Below are positions 42,801 through 51,052 of a stretch of 64,000 nt of DNA, piece after piece (within the stretch, counting starts at the first letter, position 1; every line of letters begins with the position of its first letter). Under the pieces are notes generated by a model. That model did not search any database, was not told where the DNA came from, and worked only from the letters and a program-made list of their open reading frames with translations. The position numbers and the translations under genes are program-made. This DNA is from Metabacillus bambusae (GTDB lineage: Bacteria; Bacillota; Bacilli; Bacillales; Bacillaceae), in assembly GCF_017497975.1 (NCBI RefSeq), contig NZ_JAGDEL010000022.1, positions 1-64,000 on the forward strand, in the 5' to 3' direction.

Positions 42801-44069
42801 AAGTTATCTTTACAAGAATGTCTCGGTAGACAGGCATTTATCTTAAAAAATAAAAATCAATACGATAAAGCTTTGGATTTGTTAAACGAACAAGAAAAAA
42901 TTTGTAGAACACATGGTTATTTGATGGGCTTACAAATTTCACTTGGTAATAAAGCAATGATAGCAAAACAGTTTGGACAAATTTATCAAGCCCTTGAATA
43001 TACAACTGAACAGGAAGAAATTTGTGAGAGTTTAGAAATTAAGCGAGGATTGTTTTATTCCTATGGTATGAAATCATGGATTTTAAAAAGATTTGGGAAA
43101 TTGGATGAAGCATTAGATTATAATTTGAAGCAAGAACAATTAGCAATAGAATTAGAGTTTATAGAGGGTTACTGTCAAGCGCTTTATGAACAAGCTAACA
43201 TTTTTGCTATGAAAGCTGATTATGAAAAAGCACTTTCCTTATATGAGAAATGTCAAGAAAAGGTACTAGATGAGAAAAATTTAAATCACACACTCCTCAA
43301 GCAGGAGAAGATAAAACAAATTATAGAAAATGGTCCTGAGCATGACGATGAAGAATTTATGGATTTGCATAGCATTTCTCCATTGGAAGTTGTTGTGTTA
43401 AAAATCATTGAAGAAAATGATGAAATCGTCTTTGAACCATTAATAAATTTAGTGAATTCTGATGATCAAGAGCATGTAACTAAAAAGGAATTACAAAAGC
43501 TATTATATATTTTAAAGAAAAAAGCCTTAATTTTCTCATTTAAAAATAGAATCGAAGGAAAAATTAAAACGGTCTATAAAGTATCAGACTTTGGGTTGGA
43601 TCGAATTTTAGAAATGACAGGAGAAATTAGTAATAAAGTTCATTCTAAAAAAGAATCTGTTAAAACCGCTGATTTATTTGAAAAGGAACGGATAACAGAT
43701 ACAATAGTTGCAGTCCTAAAGCCAGACTATCTAAATGATAATCATGTACTTGTTGATGAGGAGAGGCAAATAGTTGAAATAAAAAACACTTCATCCATAC
43801 AATATATTATTTGTGTTGACCATAATAATTTGCATGAAATGTCAGACCACTTAGATTATTTGCATAATAAGACGAATCATTTCTATTTAGTAGCAAAGAC
43901 CGAACAACTTTTACATGAACAAGCAATTATTGAATTTTATAAATGGCTTAAACAGAAGTATAAGAAAATTAAGAATGCAAGCAATTTAGTAGACATCTCA
44001 ATTAGTTTTATTGATAAGATGCAGGAAGCAACAAGCGAAGAGGAAATTTGGAAGAGATTAAAATTTTAA
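39870..44069 (+). CDS. DUF4062-NACHT-TPR STAND NTPase
   Basis: A 1399-residue protein. Residues 26-107 are DUF4062 (VFISSTFKDMKKERD, DLRWGVT, GILGERYGWIP), as in TEP1/NPHP3-type and many bacterial STAND proteins. A NACHT-like NTPase follows, with Walker A TGDSGSGKSS (about 287-296) and Walker B IIVLDSIDQL (about 376-385), then helical winged-helix and linker regions. About ten TPR-like repeats of about 40 residues (about 740-1147) recur with the pattern QEEIC...GLQ...LGNQA. A winged-helix-like segment (about 1170-1250) and an unassigned C-terminal domain end it. STAND proteins usually sense a foreign ligand through the repeats. Confidence 0.85.
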   Translation: MSFYLGDTVKDKVDFQAIKKNRVIRVFISSTFKDMKKERDQLIKYTFPELRKMCEERGVNWSEVDLRWGVTNEQSADGQVLPICLAEIENCLPFFIGILGERYGWIPEISSELIQKYPWLDKHVGKSVTELEILQGALLHENKHMNAFFYFRSPDYINTLSEEEHVDFLETIESDTAKYLSQEEIEQELSERKGKLENLKNRIRNSGYYLGENFSDSKELGNMVFSDMSKLIDELFPKHIPEDELERRANEHETFALTKAKFFVGREKYLEKMTEYIYKDDNSPLVITGDSGSGKSSLLSYWSLNQAQNLEGTHIPTIMHFIGAGSVNGDISNLMRRMIMELNRKFHLGMEIPFELDELREAFALSLDLAAEHGKVIIVLDSIDQLNLTDSSESKDLFWLPTKIPANIRLILSTTKGEELQEFINREWTILELDLLVEKERKLIINNYFSAFGKNLEQHILESILYHPLSSNPLFLRTLLDEIRVDGDKGLYEKVLSYVNSVSIEDLFLKKIERIETDYGHEKEGLVKDALSLLWGARVGLSESEISDLLGTEEEKVASSIWSPFYLAMESNLVVNTGFICLFHQFFRDAVEKKYLSSEEARKANHRKIAEYFSKEKDTLKNRVLQELPWQWTKAGEWKELFHLFQDFNFLLALWKYDPFMLKSYWASIEENTKPWKQNFTEELTMLKAYRQVIDYPELFKIEEIKLVAKLLEGKYIDEALVLQNYMRNYFEEHGQVSNLLKCQENISNLYRMKSEYHLAMKLLKEQETIAREKNVVEMIQSSLGNQAEILTYWGEYDQAMLLLKQQEEICRFELDNKFGLQQSIGNQARIKYYQMDYEEGLKLLNEKERICQATNNKGGLQEAIGQRGLIFKAQNKLDDALELFELQEEISRSIGNMKDLQDCLSNQAATLYQKSPTNKEAIIAILREQELICYYIDHKDGLQSNYGLLARLLPRNSESSLNMLKKQEKICRELDNKLSLQECLGRQAFILKNKNQYDKALDLLNEQEKICRTHGYLMGLQISLGNKAMIAKQFGQIYQALEYTTEQEEICESLEIKRGLFYSYGMKSWILKRFGKLDEALDYNLKQEQLAIELEFIEGYCQALYEQANIFAMKADYEKALSLYEKCQEKVLDEKNLNHTLLKQEKIKQIIENGPEHDDEEFMDLHSISPLEVVVLKIIEENDEIVFEPLINLVNSDDQEHVTKKELQKLLYILKKKALIFSFKNRIEGKIKTVYKVSDFGLDRILEMTGEISNKVHSKKESVKTADLFEKERITDTIVAVLKPDYLNDNHVLVDEERQIVEIKNTSSIQYIICVDHNNLHEMSDHLDYLHNKTNHFYLVAKTEQLLHEQAIIEFYKWLKQKYKKIKNASNLVDISISFIDKMQEATSEEEIWKRLKF

Positions 44070-44104
44070 TTCCCTTTTAACGAAGTGTAGATTGTTAAAT
44101 GAAA

Positions 44105-44142
44105 GTACAGAGCTTTGTAAATGAAAATACAAAGCTCTGTAC
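44105..44142. repeat. Perfect 15-bp inverted repeat
   Basis: GTACAGAGCTTTGTA at 44105-44119 and TACAAAGCTCTGTAC at 44128-44142 around an eight-base spacer. It lies 36 bases after the STAND stop. No T-run follows, so it is a transcript-end hairpin or protein site rather than a classic terminator. Confidence 0.7.
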
Positions 44143-44693
44143 AGCAATGTAAATTCAAAGAAGCTGAACAATTATTTGAATTTACATTAGAAAACTATAA
44201 GAATACTTTAGGGGAAGAACATCCTAATACAGGTTATATTATGAGCTACCTTGGTGAAACCTTATGTGATATGGGCAGATATCATGAAGCAGAACTATTA
44301 CTTTTACAATCTAATAAAATCCAAGAAAAAGTCAGCAAATCAACCATACGTATAATTTACACGCATTAAAAAATATCGGGAAATTATATAGAAAAATGAA
44401 GAAATATTAAAATAGCAGGTAAAACTCTTGCTAATGTGATCGAAAGTAGTAAAAGTACTCTTGGTGTTGATAATGATTTTACCGCAGTATGTTTGTACGA
44501 AATGGCCAAGTTAAAATATGAAAATAAGCAAATGAAAGAAGCGATGGATTTATTTTTAGAGGCATACAAAACACGTAAAGCACGTATAGGTTCTGATAAT
44601 CCAGTTAATAAGGAAATGGAAATATATATATAAGGTTTAATTGAAAAAGAAAATCTCCCACAGCTATATCGAAAAGTACTTTTAGAAATGTAA
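44121..44693 (+). pseudogene. Decayed TPR protein (kinesin-light-chain-type repeats)
   Basis: Pieces in different frames keep TPR_10/12 motifs: LGEEHPNTGYIMSYLGETL and GRYHEAELLLLQSNKI in the first piece, ALKNIGKLYRKMKKY in a second frame after a shift near 44340, and YEMAKLKYENKQMKEAMDLF further on. An in-frame TAA at 44631-44633 interrupts the last piece, which would continue to 44691-44693. At least one frameshift and further stops are present, so it is a remnant, perhaps of a second TPR-containing gene of the island or of sequence duplicated from elsewhere. Confidence 0.7.
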
Positions 44694-44840
44694 ATAGGTT
44701 AGTTAATCGATATCGCTATTAAATAAAAGTATATGCGCCTGTTTAGTAATGTAAAGAGAAGTGTGAAAATCACTTCTGATTTAGCGCTGGAGTAGAATGA
44801 ATAAACGGTATCCAATTTTATCATTTTCTGGTACTACAGG

Positions 44841-44880
44841 AAAAGGCACATCTGCTAATTTATAAGCAAGTGTGCTTTTT
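44841..44880. terminator. Bidirectional terminator
   Basis: AAAAGGCACA pairs with TGTGCTTTTT with one mismatch, extended by TGC/GCA. T-rich on both strands, between the TPR remnant and the leftward YetF-type gene. Confidence 0.6.
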
Positions 44881-44905
44881 CAGGCATTTTTATATTATCA
44901 AACGA

Positions 44906-45610
44906 TTACTTATACAAGAATACCTTTAAATTTTCACTAGAATCAATAGTCGCCAGTAATACATCCTTTACATGTATGTTGTGGGTTGTTTTAAGTTTAT
45001 TCAATATCCATTTTTCATCTTTACCAAGATGTTGTAACACATCGTAAACAATTTTACGCTCTTTTATGATTGTCCTAGGAAAATCAAAAGGCTTTATTGC
45101 TAGTGTTAAATCAGTAGGTGTAATTGGCTGATACTGAGGATATAAAAATATCGATATCGTTCCTCCAGGTTCCCAAAATGCAAGTACTACTTTTTGAATA
45201 TCATCCGTTTTTTCTTTTCGCAATTCAGATAGAAGAATATCAACTGTAATCCTTGCTTTATTTAAATTTTTAAAATTAATTTGCCCGTTTTCTATTAGAG
45301 GGATAGGTTGAGGATCAAAGATATTTCTTAACCCATTCCATTTTAAGCTCAAATATACTCCAGTAACATATAAAAGTACTATAACCGTCATCGTTATCAT
45401 TGAACTTTTTAACTCTAATTGCTCATCTGACAAAGGATGGGCAATAATATTACCAATTAGTAAAGCGATAACAAAGTCTAGGAACCTCAGCTGTGATATC
45501 GAACGCTGACCCATTATTTTTGCTATTACTAATAAAAAGAAAAACGCTACTACTGCTCGTAAAGCCCACTCTAGAGCGCTAAGTGATTCTTGACTACTAA
45601 TGAAATCCAT
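44906..45610 (-). CDS. YetF/DUF421-family membrane protein
   Basis: A 234-residue protein with three N-terminal membrane segments and the signature AKIMGQRSISQLRFLDFVIALLIG (given here as two overlapping family motifs AKIMGQR and QLRFLDFV), then a cytosolic alpha/beta domain (DUF421). YetF-like proteins are common in spore-formers and are linked to spore germination complexes in Bacillus. AGGAAGTG lies about eight bases before ATG 45610. Confidence 0.85.
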   Translation of the reverse strand: MDFISSQESLSALEWALRAVVAFFFLLVIAKIMGQRSISQLRFLDFVIALLIGNIIAHPLSDEQLELKSSMITMTVIVLLYVTGVYLSLKWNGLRNIFDPQPIPLIENGQINFKNLNKARITVDILLSELRKEKTDDIQKVVLAFWEPGGTISIFLYPQYQPITPTDLTLAIKPFDFPRTIIKERKIVYDVLQHLGKDEKWILNKLKTTHNIHVKDVLLATIDSSENLKVFLYK

Positions 45611-45782
45611 TAAAATTCACTTCCTGTATTCGCAAACACCTATATTCTTAGAAAAAATATCGTTTACTAATTGCTTATTCTTTCCATTCGAAAAGTTGAT
45701 ATGTATTAAATGAAAGAAAAATTGTCAATCCCCGTGATTTCGTCGATGAATAATTCCTTTACCAACTCGGAATTATAGGAAT

Positions 45783-47036
45783 ATGAGATACTTTTTTCTA
45801 ATAATCGCCATTCTATTTACAACTTTATTTCCAAAACAATTTGAAGCAGAAGAAATGATAAAAGTGAAGTTAGTTAATTATATAGGAGATACCGACAAAT
45901 TAAATATTCTTCTAGAAGGAGGCTATCAAACACTTGACCCTACTCTTTCCTTAAAAGAAGGGGTAGATTATCATGTAACAGTGAAGAATGATTCATTGTA
46001 TTTGCATGGGGAAGGTGAGAAACAAAAGTTAAATGGTTCTTTAGTTCTTTTTCCTGAAACTTATGACCGTGATCATGCTATTTATGTTAACAATCGACCT
46101 TATTTAGGTGCAATGGAATTTAGAATAGAAGAAAACGTAATTCGACCAATTAATCAACTACCTATAGAAGATTATTTAAAGGGTGTAGTGCCTTTTGAAG
46201 TCTTTCCATCTTGGCATCAAGAAGCATTGAAAGCACAATCGTTAGCTGCACGTACGTATGCTTATTCACATACTAAGGAAGAAATGGATGATACGATTCA
46301 TTTTCAAGTATACGGTGGATATAATTGGAATGAGAACACTACGAAAGCAGTAGAGGAAACAAGTAGTGAGGTAATAACATTCGATAATCACTTAATAGAC
46401 GCATTTTATTCTGCTAGTAATGGTGGTGTAACCGAGAATAATGCACATGTTTGGGGTGGGGAGGCAATGTCTTATTTTCCGATAAAAAAGGATCCATTTG
46501 ATCCGACACACCCATGGGAATTTACGATTCATCGAACACAAATTTCGATGAATGACATCAATTGGGACAATTCAAATTGGTGGGATGATGTAAAGGAAAA
46601 GGATGAAGAAATCACTTTATCTATGAAGAAGTGGCTTCAAAATAATGGTTATCCAGGTGACATAAAAATAGTATCAATTCCTAGATTTGAGTTATCAGAA
46701 CAACAGCTTAATTCAAAACGGACGGATAAAGGTTCAATCACTGTAGAGTTTTTACATCGATTAATAGATGGTACTGTATTATTCGAACAGTTCACACTTG
46801 ATGATGTTAGACTAAATCAGATTCGTCCGATGATCGGTGGAAATCAGTTTAAAAGTTATTTGATAAGCTCCCTCAAATGTAACGAAGATATTTATACAAT
46901 GAAAGGAAAAGGTTACGGTCATGGTGTCGGGATGAGTCAATGGGGAGCAAATTTCATGGGAGAATCGGGTAAATCATATAAAGAGATTATCCAGTTTTAT
47001 TATCCTGGAACATTAATAACTACATTTACAAAGTAA
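45783..47036 (+). CDS. SpoIID/LytB-domain protein
   Basis: A 417-residue secreted protein. A signal peptide (about 1-22) leads to the SpoIID domain: KGVVPFEVFPSWHQEALKAQ, SLAARTYAYSHT, FYSASNGGVTENNAHVWGG and C-terminal GYGHGVGMSQWGANFMGE. SpoIID-type enzymes trim glycan strands during engulfment, and LytB-type relatives modify amidase activity. The sequence is longer than SpoIID itself and the neighbours are not the spoIID locus, so this is a paralogue. The ribosome binding site (TATAGGA) is weak. Confidence 0.85.
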   Translation: MRYFFLIIAILFTTLFPKQFEAEEMIKVKLVNYIGDTDKLNILLEGGYQTLDPTLSLKEGVDYHVTVKNDSLYLHGEGEKQKLNGSLVLFPETYDRDHAIYVNNRPYLGAMEFRIEENVIRPINQLPIEDYLKGVVPFEVFPSWHQEALKAQSLAARTYAYSHTKEEMDDTIHFQVYGGYNWNENTTKAVEETSSEVITFDNHLIDAFYSASNGGVTENNAHVWGGEAMSYFPIKKDPFDPTHPWEFTIHRTQISMNDINWDNSNWWDDVKEKDEEITLSMKKWLQNNGYPGDIKIVSIPRFELSEQQLNSKRTDKGSITVEFLHRLIDGTVLFEQFTLDDVRLNQIRPMIGGNQFKSYLISSLKCNEDIYTMKGKGYGHGVGMSQWGANFMGESGKSYKEIIQFYYPGTLITTFTK

Positions 47037-47049
47037 CGGAGGTGTTTGA

Positions 47050-47187
47050 ATGGGAGTTTATGAAGAAAAATACTGTGAGAACTGTGCTCAAGAAACAAAA
47101 CATCAAGTGACAGAAGATATATTATCTATTTATTACCAATGTTTGAATTGTGAAAATACCTCTGAAATGGTCAAAAACTTCTTCTAA
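47050..47187 (+). CDS. Small zinc-ribbon-like protein
   Basis: A 45-residue protein with YCENCAQE and QCLNCENT, two CxxC knuckles that form a minimal zinc ribbon. It starts 13 bases after the SpoIID-type gene with GGAGGTG upstream, so it is co-transcribed with that gene. I do not know the family. Confidence 0.6.
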   Translation: MGVYEEKYCENCAQETKHQVTEDILSIYYQCLNCENTSEMVKNFF

Positions 47188-47214
47188 AGCATAATACAAA
47201 ATCAATTTGTACAA

Positions 47215-47249
47215 AAACACCATTCATTTATTGAACGGTGTTTATTTTT
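47215..47249 (+). terminator. Rho-independent terminator
   Basis: A stem AAACACCATTCA/TGAACGGTGTTT with one mismatch, followed by ATTTTT, after the zinc-ribbon gene. Confidence 0.8.
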
Positions 47250-47271
47250 GGTCCTTATTTAATTCACTTGA

Positions 47272-47493
47272 TTATTCTAGTATTATTCCCGTTTGGTAGC
47301 TGTGCATGAAATTTTCAACAACCTCTTCAATGGAATCATTTGCATCAGGAACTTGGACAAGAACTTCGTTTCGCATTGTAACAGATTTAACATTTACATG
47401 ATTAAAACGATTGATTTCCAATTGTAAACGTAAATCTTCTGCAATACTATCTGCTTCATATTCTCTACTTATTAAATATCTAAAATTCTTCAA
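47272..47493 (-). CDS. Small conserved hypothetical protein
   Basis: A 73-residue protein starting MKNFRYLISREYEADSIAE. It has a beta-alpha character and an acidic C-terminal helix. The TTG start at 47493 is preceded on the minus strand by GGGAGGAAGAAGG. No family recognised. Confidence 0.55.
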   Translation of the reverse strand: MKNFRYLISREYEADSIAEDLRLQLEINRFNHVNVKSVTMRNEVLVQVPDANDSIEEVVENFMHSYQTGIILE

Positions 47494-47717
47494 TACCTTC
47501 TTCCTCCCAACATTTTTAACAGACCTTACTATATTTTGTTGAAAATCAAAAGAATATTACCTCACATGATTATTTATGAAAAAATTCATGGAGTTCGGTT
47601 ATATTGTATTGCTGTAGATATCCAGCTTGTGTTGAATGTCGAGGAATTTCTGGAGTAGTACAATCCAATGATACATAAATATAATGTATTAACTATAATA
47701 TTGGAGTGAGAGTACTC

Positions 47718-49151
47718 ATGACAAATGAAGATGTAAATAATGATTTACGCCTTTCACCCAAAGATATGAAGGAGTTAGGATACCGGGTAATTGATATGAT
47801 TGTAGAACACATGGAAAGCTTACAAGATAAACCTATAGCTAAAAAAACAGATTTTCAAATATTAGAGAAGCTTCGTAACGAATCCATTCCAGAACATGGT
47901 AATTGTCATACTCATTTATTAGATCAGTTTGAGTCAGATATATTACCCAATTTAACACATGCTGACCACCCTCGCTTCTTTGGTTATATTCCTGGTCCGA
48001 ATAATTTTATTAGCATAATGGCTGACACTTTAGTATCAGGACTCAATATATTTTCAGGAGCGTCATCAATGGGACCAGGTGTTACAAACATTGAATTGGT
48101 TACGATTGATTGGCTGCGTCAAATTTATGATTTTCCAGAAGAAGCAGGAGGATTATTTGTGAGCGGTGGGTCAATGGCAAATTTGACAGGACTAGCAGTA
48201 GCACGTCATATAAAACTTCTAGATCAAACTGAGAATACAGTTATTTATACATCAGATCAAACCCATTTAACAATTATCAGAGGACTAGGTATACTCGGCT
48301 TTAAATCAAAGCAAATAAAAATAATACCAACAGATAAACAGTTTCGTATTGCATTACCAAGATTACAACAGGAAGTCAAGAAAGATCGAGCAGAAGGAAA
48401 AATCCCATTTTGTGTTATTGCCAATGCCGGCACAACGAATAGTGGTGCGATTGATCCATTACAACAAATAGGAGAGTTTTGTGAAAAAGAAGGATTATGG
48501 TTTCATGTAGATGGAGCATATGGAGCACCTGCTTTATTAAGCGAAAAAAGTAAGAGCCTTCTAAAAGGAATTGAATTGGCAGATTCATTGGTATTAGATC
48601 CACATAAATGGTTGTTTCAACCATATGAAATTGGATGTGTACTTGTAAGAGATCGTAAATACTTAAAAGACACATTCCGAATAACTCCTGATTGTTTAAG
48701 AGATATCTGTAAAATAGAGCAAGAAATAAATTTTAGTGAGTATGGGATACAAGTAACAAGAAGCTTTAGAGCACTAAAATTATGGATGTCGATGAAATAT
48801 TTTGGCATTCAAACGTTTCAAAATGCGATTACAACAGGAATAACTCTGGCTGAATTCGCTGAAAAGAAGCTACGCGAATCGTCGTGTTGGGAAATTGTTA
48901 CTCCTGCTCAAATTGGGATTGTTACCTTCCGTTATATCCAACTAAATTATGATACAGGCACGATTGATAGGCTAAATGAACAAATTATTAGTGAAATTAT
49001 TAAAGAAGGATATGCATTATTAAGTTCAACAGTTTTAGACGGTAAGGTTGTACTACGTATGTGTACAATTAATCCTCGAACTACACAAAATGATATTGAA
49101 AAAACAATCCTTCGTCTTGAAAAATATGGTGTGGAATTAAGTAAAAGCTGA
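47718..49151 (+). CDS. PLP-dependent group II decarboxylase
   Basis: A 477-residue enzyme of the aromatic-amino-acid/glutamate decarboxylase family. ADHPRFFGYIPGPNNF lies near residue 85, FVSGGSMANLTGLAVAR binds phosphate, WFHVDGAYGAPALLS holds the cofactor aspartate, and LDPHKWLFQPYEIGCV contains the PLP lysine. The substrate cannot be told from sequence; tyrosine, phenylalanine or tryptophan are common for this subgroup. ATG 47718 is preferred, with GGAGTGAG seven bases upstream; the GTG at 47706 overlaps that site. Confidence 0.88.
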   Translation: MTNEDVNNDLRLSPKDMKELGYRVIDMIVEHMESLQDKPIAKKTDFQILEKLRNESIPEHGNCHTHLLDQFESDILPNLTHADHPRFFGYIPGPNNFISIMADTLVSGLNIFSGASSMGPGVTNIELVTIDWLRQIYDFPEEAGGLFVSGGSMANLTGLAVARHIKLLDQTENTVIYTSDQTHLTIIRGLGILGFKSKQIKIIPTDKQFRIALPRLQQEVKKDRAEGKIPFCVIANAGTTNSGAIDPLQQIGEFCEKEGLWFHVDGAYGAPALLSEKSKSLLKGIELADSLVLDPHKWLFQPYEIGCVLVRDRKYLKDTFRITPDCLRDICKIEQEINFSEYGIQVTRSFRALKLWMSMKYFGIQTFQNAITTGITLAEFAEKKLRESSCWEIVTPAQIGIVTFRYIQLNYDTGTIDRLNEQIISEIIKEGYALLSSTVLDGKVVLRMCTINPRTTQNDIEKTILRLEKYGVELSKS

Positions 49152-49254
49152 CGATTTATTTAAAATAATTCAATAACGAATGTTCGAGTGGCTTGAATAG
49201 TAGGCAATTAGCCGCTAAAAAAAGGTTAGCATCCCGGATCGCCCTTGGGAAGCG

Positions 49255-49292
49255 AAAAAACGTGGAACTGAAAATAGTTTTCACGTTTTTTA
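49255..49292 (+). terminator. Rho-independent terminator
   Basis: AAAAAACGTG pairs with CACGTTTTTT around a loop with an inner GAAC/GTTT pairing, about 100 bases after the decarboxylase. The stretch 49160-49250 before it contains further GC-rich segments that I cannot assign. Confidence 0.65.
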
Positions 49293-49359
49293 ATTAGAAA
49301 GAAGGAACAAAAAGCTTTCTCGTTGAACTTACATATAACGTATAAAGGAGGTTTAGTAA

Positions 49360-50211
49360 ATGCCATATTTATCATTAACTACTTGGAGTCTTCACCGAGA
49401 GCTTGGACCATTAAATTGGACTTATTGGGATGAAGTCCAAAAAAGTCAACAAACAAAGGTAGAAGAACAACCTGAAAATATCACCTTATTAGAATTACCA
49501 TTTGAATTAGCTAGACAAAATTTTCGTTCATTAGAAATTTGTCACTTTCATTTTCCGAGCACAGAAGCTGAATATTTACAACAACTTAAGGAAGCATTTG
49601 AATTGTCAGGAATTACATTCCATTGTCTTTTAGTTGATTATGGTGATATTAGCAATGAAGACTCTTACAGAAGAAACTCTGACATCGAATTTATAAAGAA
49701 ATGGATCGATGTTGCAGCAACTGTTGGTGCGAAAAGTGTTCGTGTGATTGCAGGTGAAGCTAATCCTGGGAACAAAACAGCTTTAGAATTAGCGAAACAG
49801 GGTTTTAGACAATTAGTAGAATATGCACAGCCAAAAGGGGTAAGAGTAGTAACTGAAAACTTTAAACAACTTGCTTCCACAAAAGAAAACTGCTTGGAAT
49901 TACTGAATTCCTCTAAAGGTGAAATTGGCTTAACTGTTGACTTTGGAAACTTCCTTCCTGAACATAAATATCATTCAATTGAAACCCTTATGTCTTATGC
50001 AGAATCAGTGCATGCAAAAGCGAACTATGACAAAGAGGGTCATATCGATTCGGAGGAGTATAAAAGATCATTAGACCTTGTAGCTAATAGTGATTATAAT
50101 GGTCCGATTACGTTAGTGTATGATGGACCGGGGAATCTGTGGGATGGAATCAATCGAATTAAAACGGTTGTTGAGCAATACTGTAATAAAGAAATTAGAA
50201 CAAAATTGTAG
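49360..50211 (+). CDS. Sugar phosphate isomerase/epimerase-like TIM barrel
   Basis: A 283-residue protein of the xylose isomerase-like/AP-endonuclease-2 TIM barrel family. Features include SLTTWSLHRELGP at the N-terminus, AKSVRVIAGE, VVTENFKQL, IGLTVDFGNF and the SVHAKANYDKEG segment, with metal-ligand Glu, Asp and His on the strand ends. These enzymes isomerise or epimerise keto-sugars, but the exact substrate is unknown. ATG follows AAAGGAGG. A weak terminator (CAACG/CGTTG with T-rich tail) is at 50294-50326. Confidence 0.82.
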   Translation: MPYLSLTTWSLHRELGPLNWTYWDEVQKSQQTKVEEQPENITLLELPFELARQNFRSLEICHFHFPSTEAEYLQQLKEAFELSGITFHCLLVDYGDISNEDSYRRNSDIEFIKKWIDVAATVGAKSVRVIAGEANPGNKTALELAKQGFRQLVEYAQPKGVRVVTENFKQLASTKENCLELLNSSKGEIGLTVDFGNFLPEHKYHSIETLMSYAESVHAKANYDKEGHIDSEEYKRSLDLVANSDYNGPITLVYDGPGNLWDGINRIKTVVEQYCNKEIRTKL

Positions 50212-50656
50212 ATAAAGAATATTGTAGAGACAGGCTATCTTTGTAATCCATAAGATTGGTGAAACTGTAAAGATAAATAGTAGTTAAAGAAAGCAACGTC
50301 GTTAAATAGGCGTTGTATTTTTTATTGAATTTTCTATATATAGCCTGTATATGTAACTATTTCTTACGAAAAAAATAGAAAACTTACAAATTGTGTGTTA
50401 TATAACTTTACATATCAGTAGTAACTAAAAAAAACAGGTAGTATGCTAAGAATACGAATAATTCTCATTGCTCATATGGAGCTTAGACTGATTAGGTGAT
50501 TCTATTACTTGCCCTTTCTTATAAAACATCTTCCTTTAAATCAAATTTGTTTCTGAATAGTTGATTATCATTCATAACTCACATGTTGACATTAGGAAAC
50601 CTAAATACTCCATATGGATATGTCTTACAAATTGTTTATGAGGGAGGGAGATTCAA
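50212..50656. other. Intergenic region
   Basis: AT-rich. It contains the weak terminator at 50294-50326 and, near the right end, the strong ribosome binding site GAGGGAGGGAG of the next gene. No gene or recognised RNA is seen in about 300 bases between them. Confidence 0.4.
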
Positions 50657-50902
50657 GTGAATTTTTCTGTGAACTGTTTACTTAAAAACAAAATAGATCA
50701 TAAAAAAATCATCAGTTTAGTTTCAAAAGCAAACCAATTTGAAAGCTATATCTTAATTGAGTTTGGAAAAAAGTCATTAAATGCTAAAAGCTATTTAAGT
50801 ACAAGCGAGCTTCATGACTTTTTAGGAAACATCAGATTGTATGCAAAAGGGCATGATTCTAAATTAGCAATAGAAGCTCTCCAATCAACATTGGGAGAAT
50901 AA
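50657..50902 (+). CDS. HPr-like protein (degenerate active site)
   Basis: An 81-residue protein of HPr length and layout. FESYILIEFGKKSLNAKSYL matches the HPr strand-turn region with the regulatory-serine position (AKS) kept. The active-site GIHARP region reads KIDHKKII: a histidine can be aligned with His15 but Arg17 and Pro18 are lost. It is therefore unlikely to be a normal PTS phosphocarrier and may be regulatory, as Crh is. GTG 50657 follows GAGGGAG. A terminator lies at 50918-50954. Confidence 0.65.
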   Translation: MNFSVNCLLKNKIDHKKIISLVSKANQFESYILIEFGKKSLNAKSYLSTSELHDFLGNIRLYAKGHDSKLAIEALQSTLGE

Positions 50903-50917
50903 TAGATTGAAGGTATT

Positions 50918-50954
50918 AAAGCACAACTGTAATGAATGCAGCTGTGCTTTTTTT
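50918..50954 (+). terminator. Rho-independent terminator
   Basis: AAAGCACAACTG pairs with CAGCTGTGCTTT with one mismatch, followed by a T-run. Confidence 0.8.
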
Positions 50955-51052
50955 GCCATTTTTATTGGTAACAGAAAAAATATGCTCATAAAGTTTAAAA
51001 AGATGCTTTATCGAGAAAAATGGAAAGAAGTTAAAATAATTGAGGTGAAAGC

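Noticed and set aside
42090-43310. DNA tandem repeat
   Set aside because: The periodicity is at protein level (TPR units of about 40 residues); the DNA copies are well diverged.
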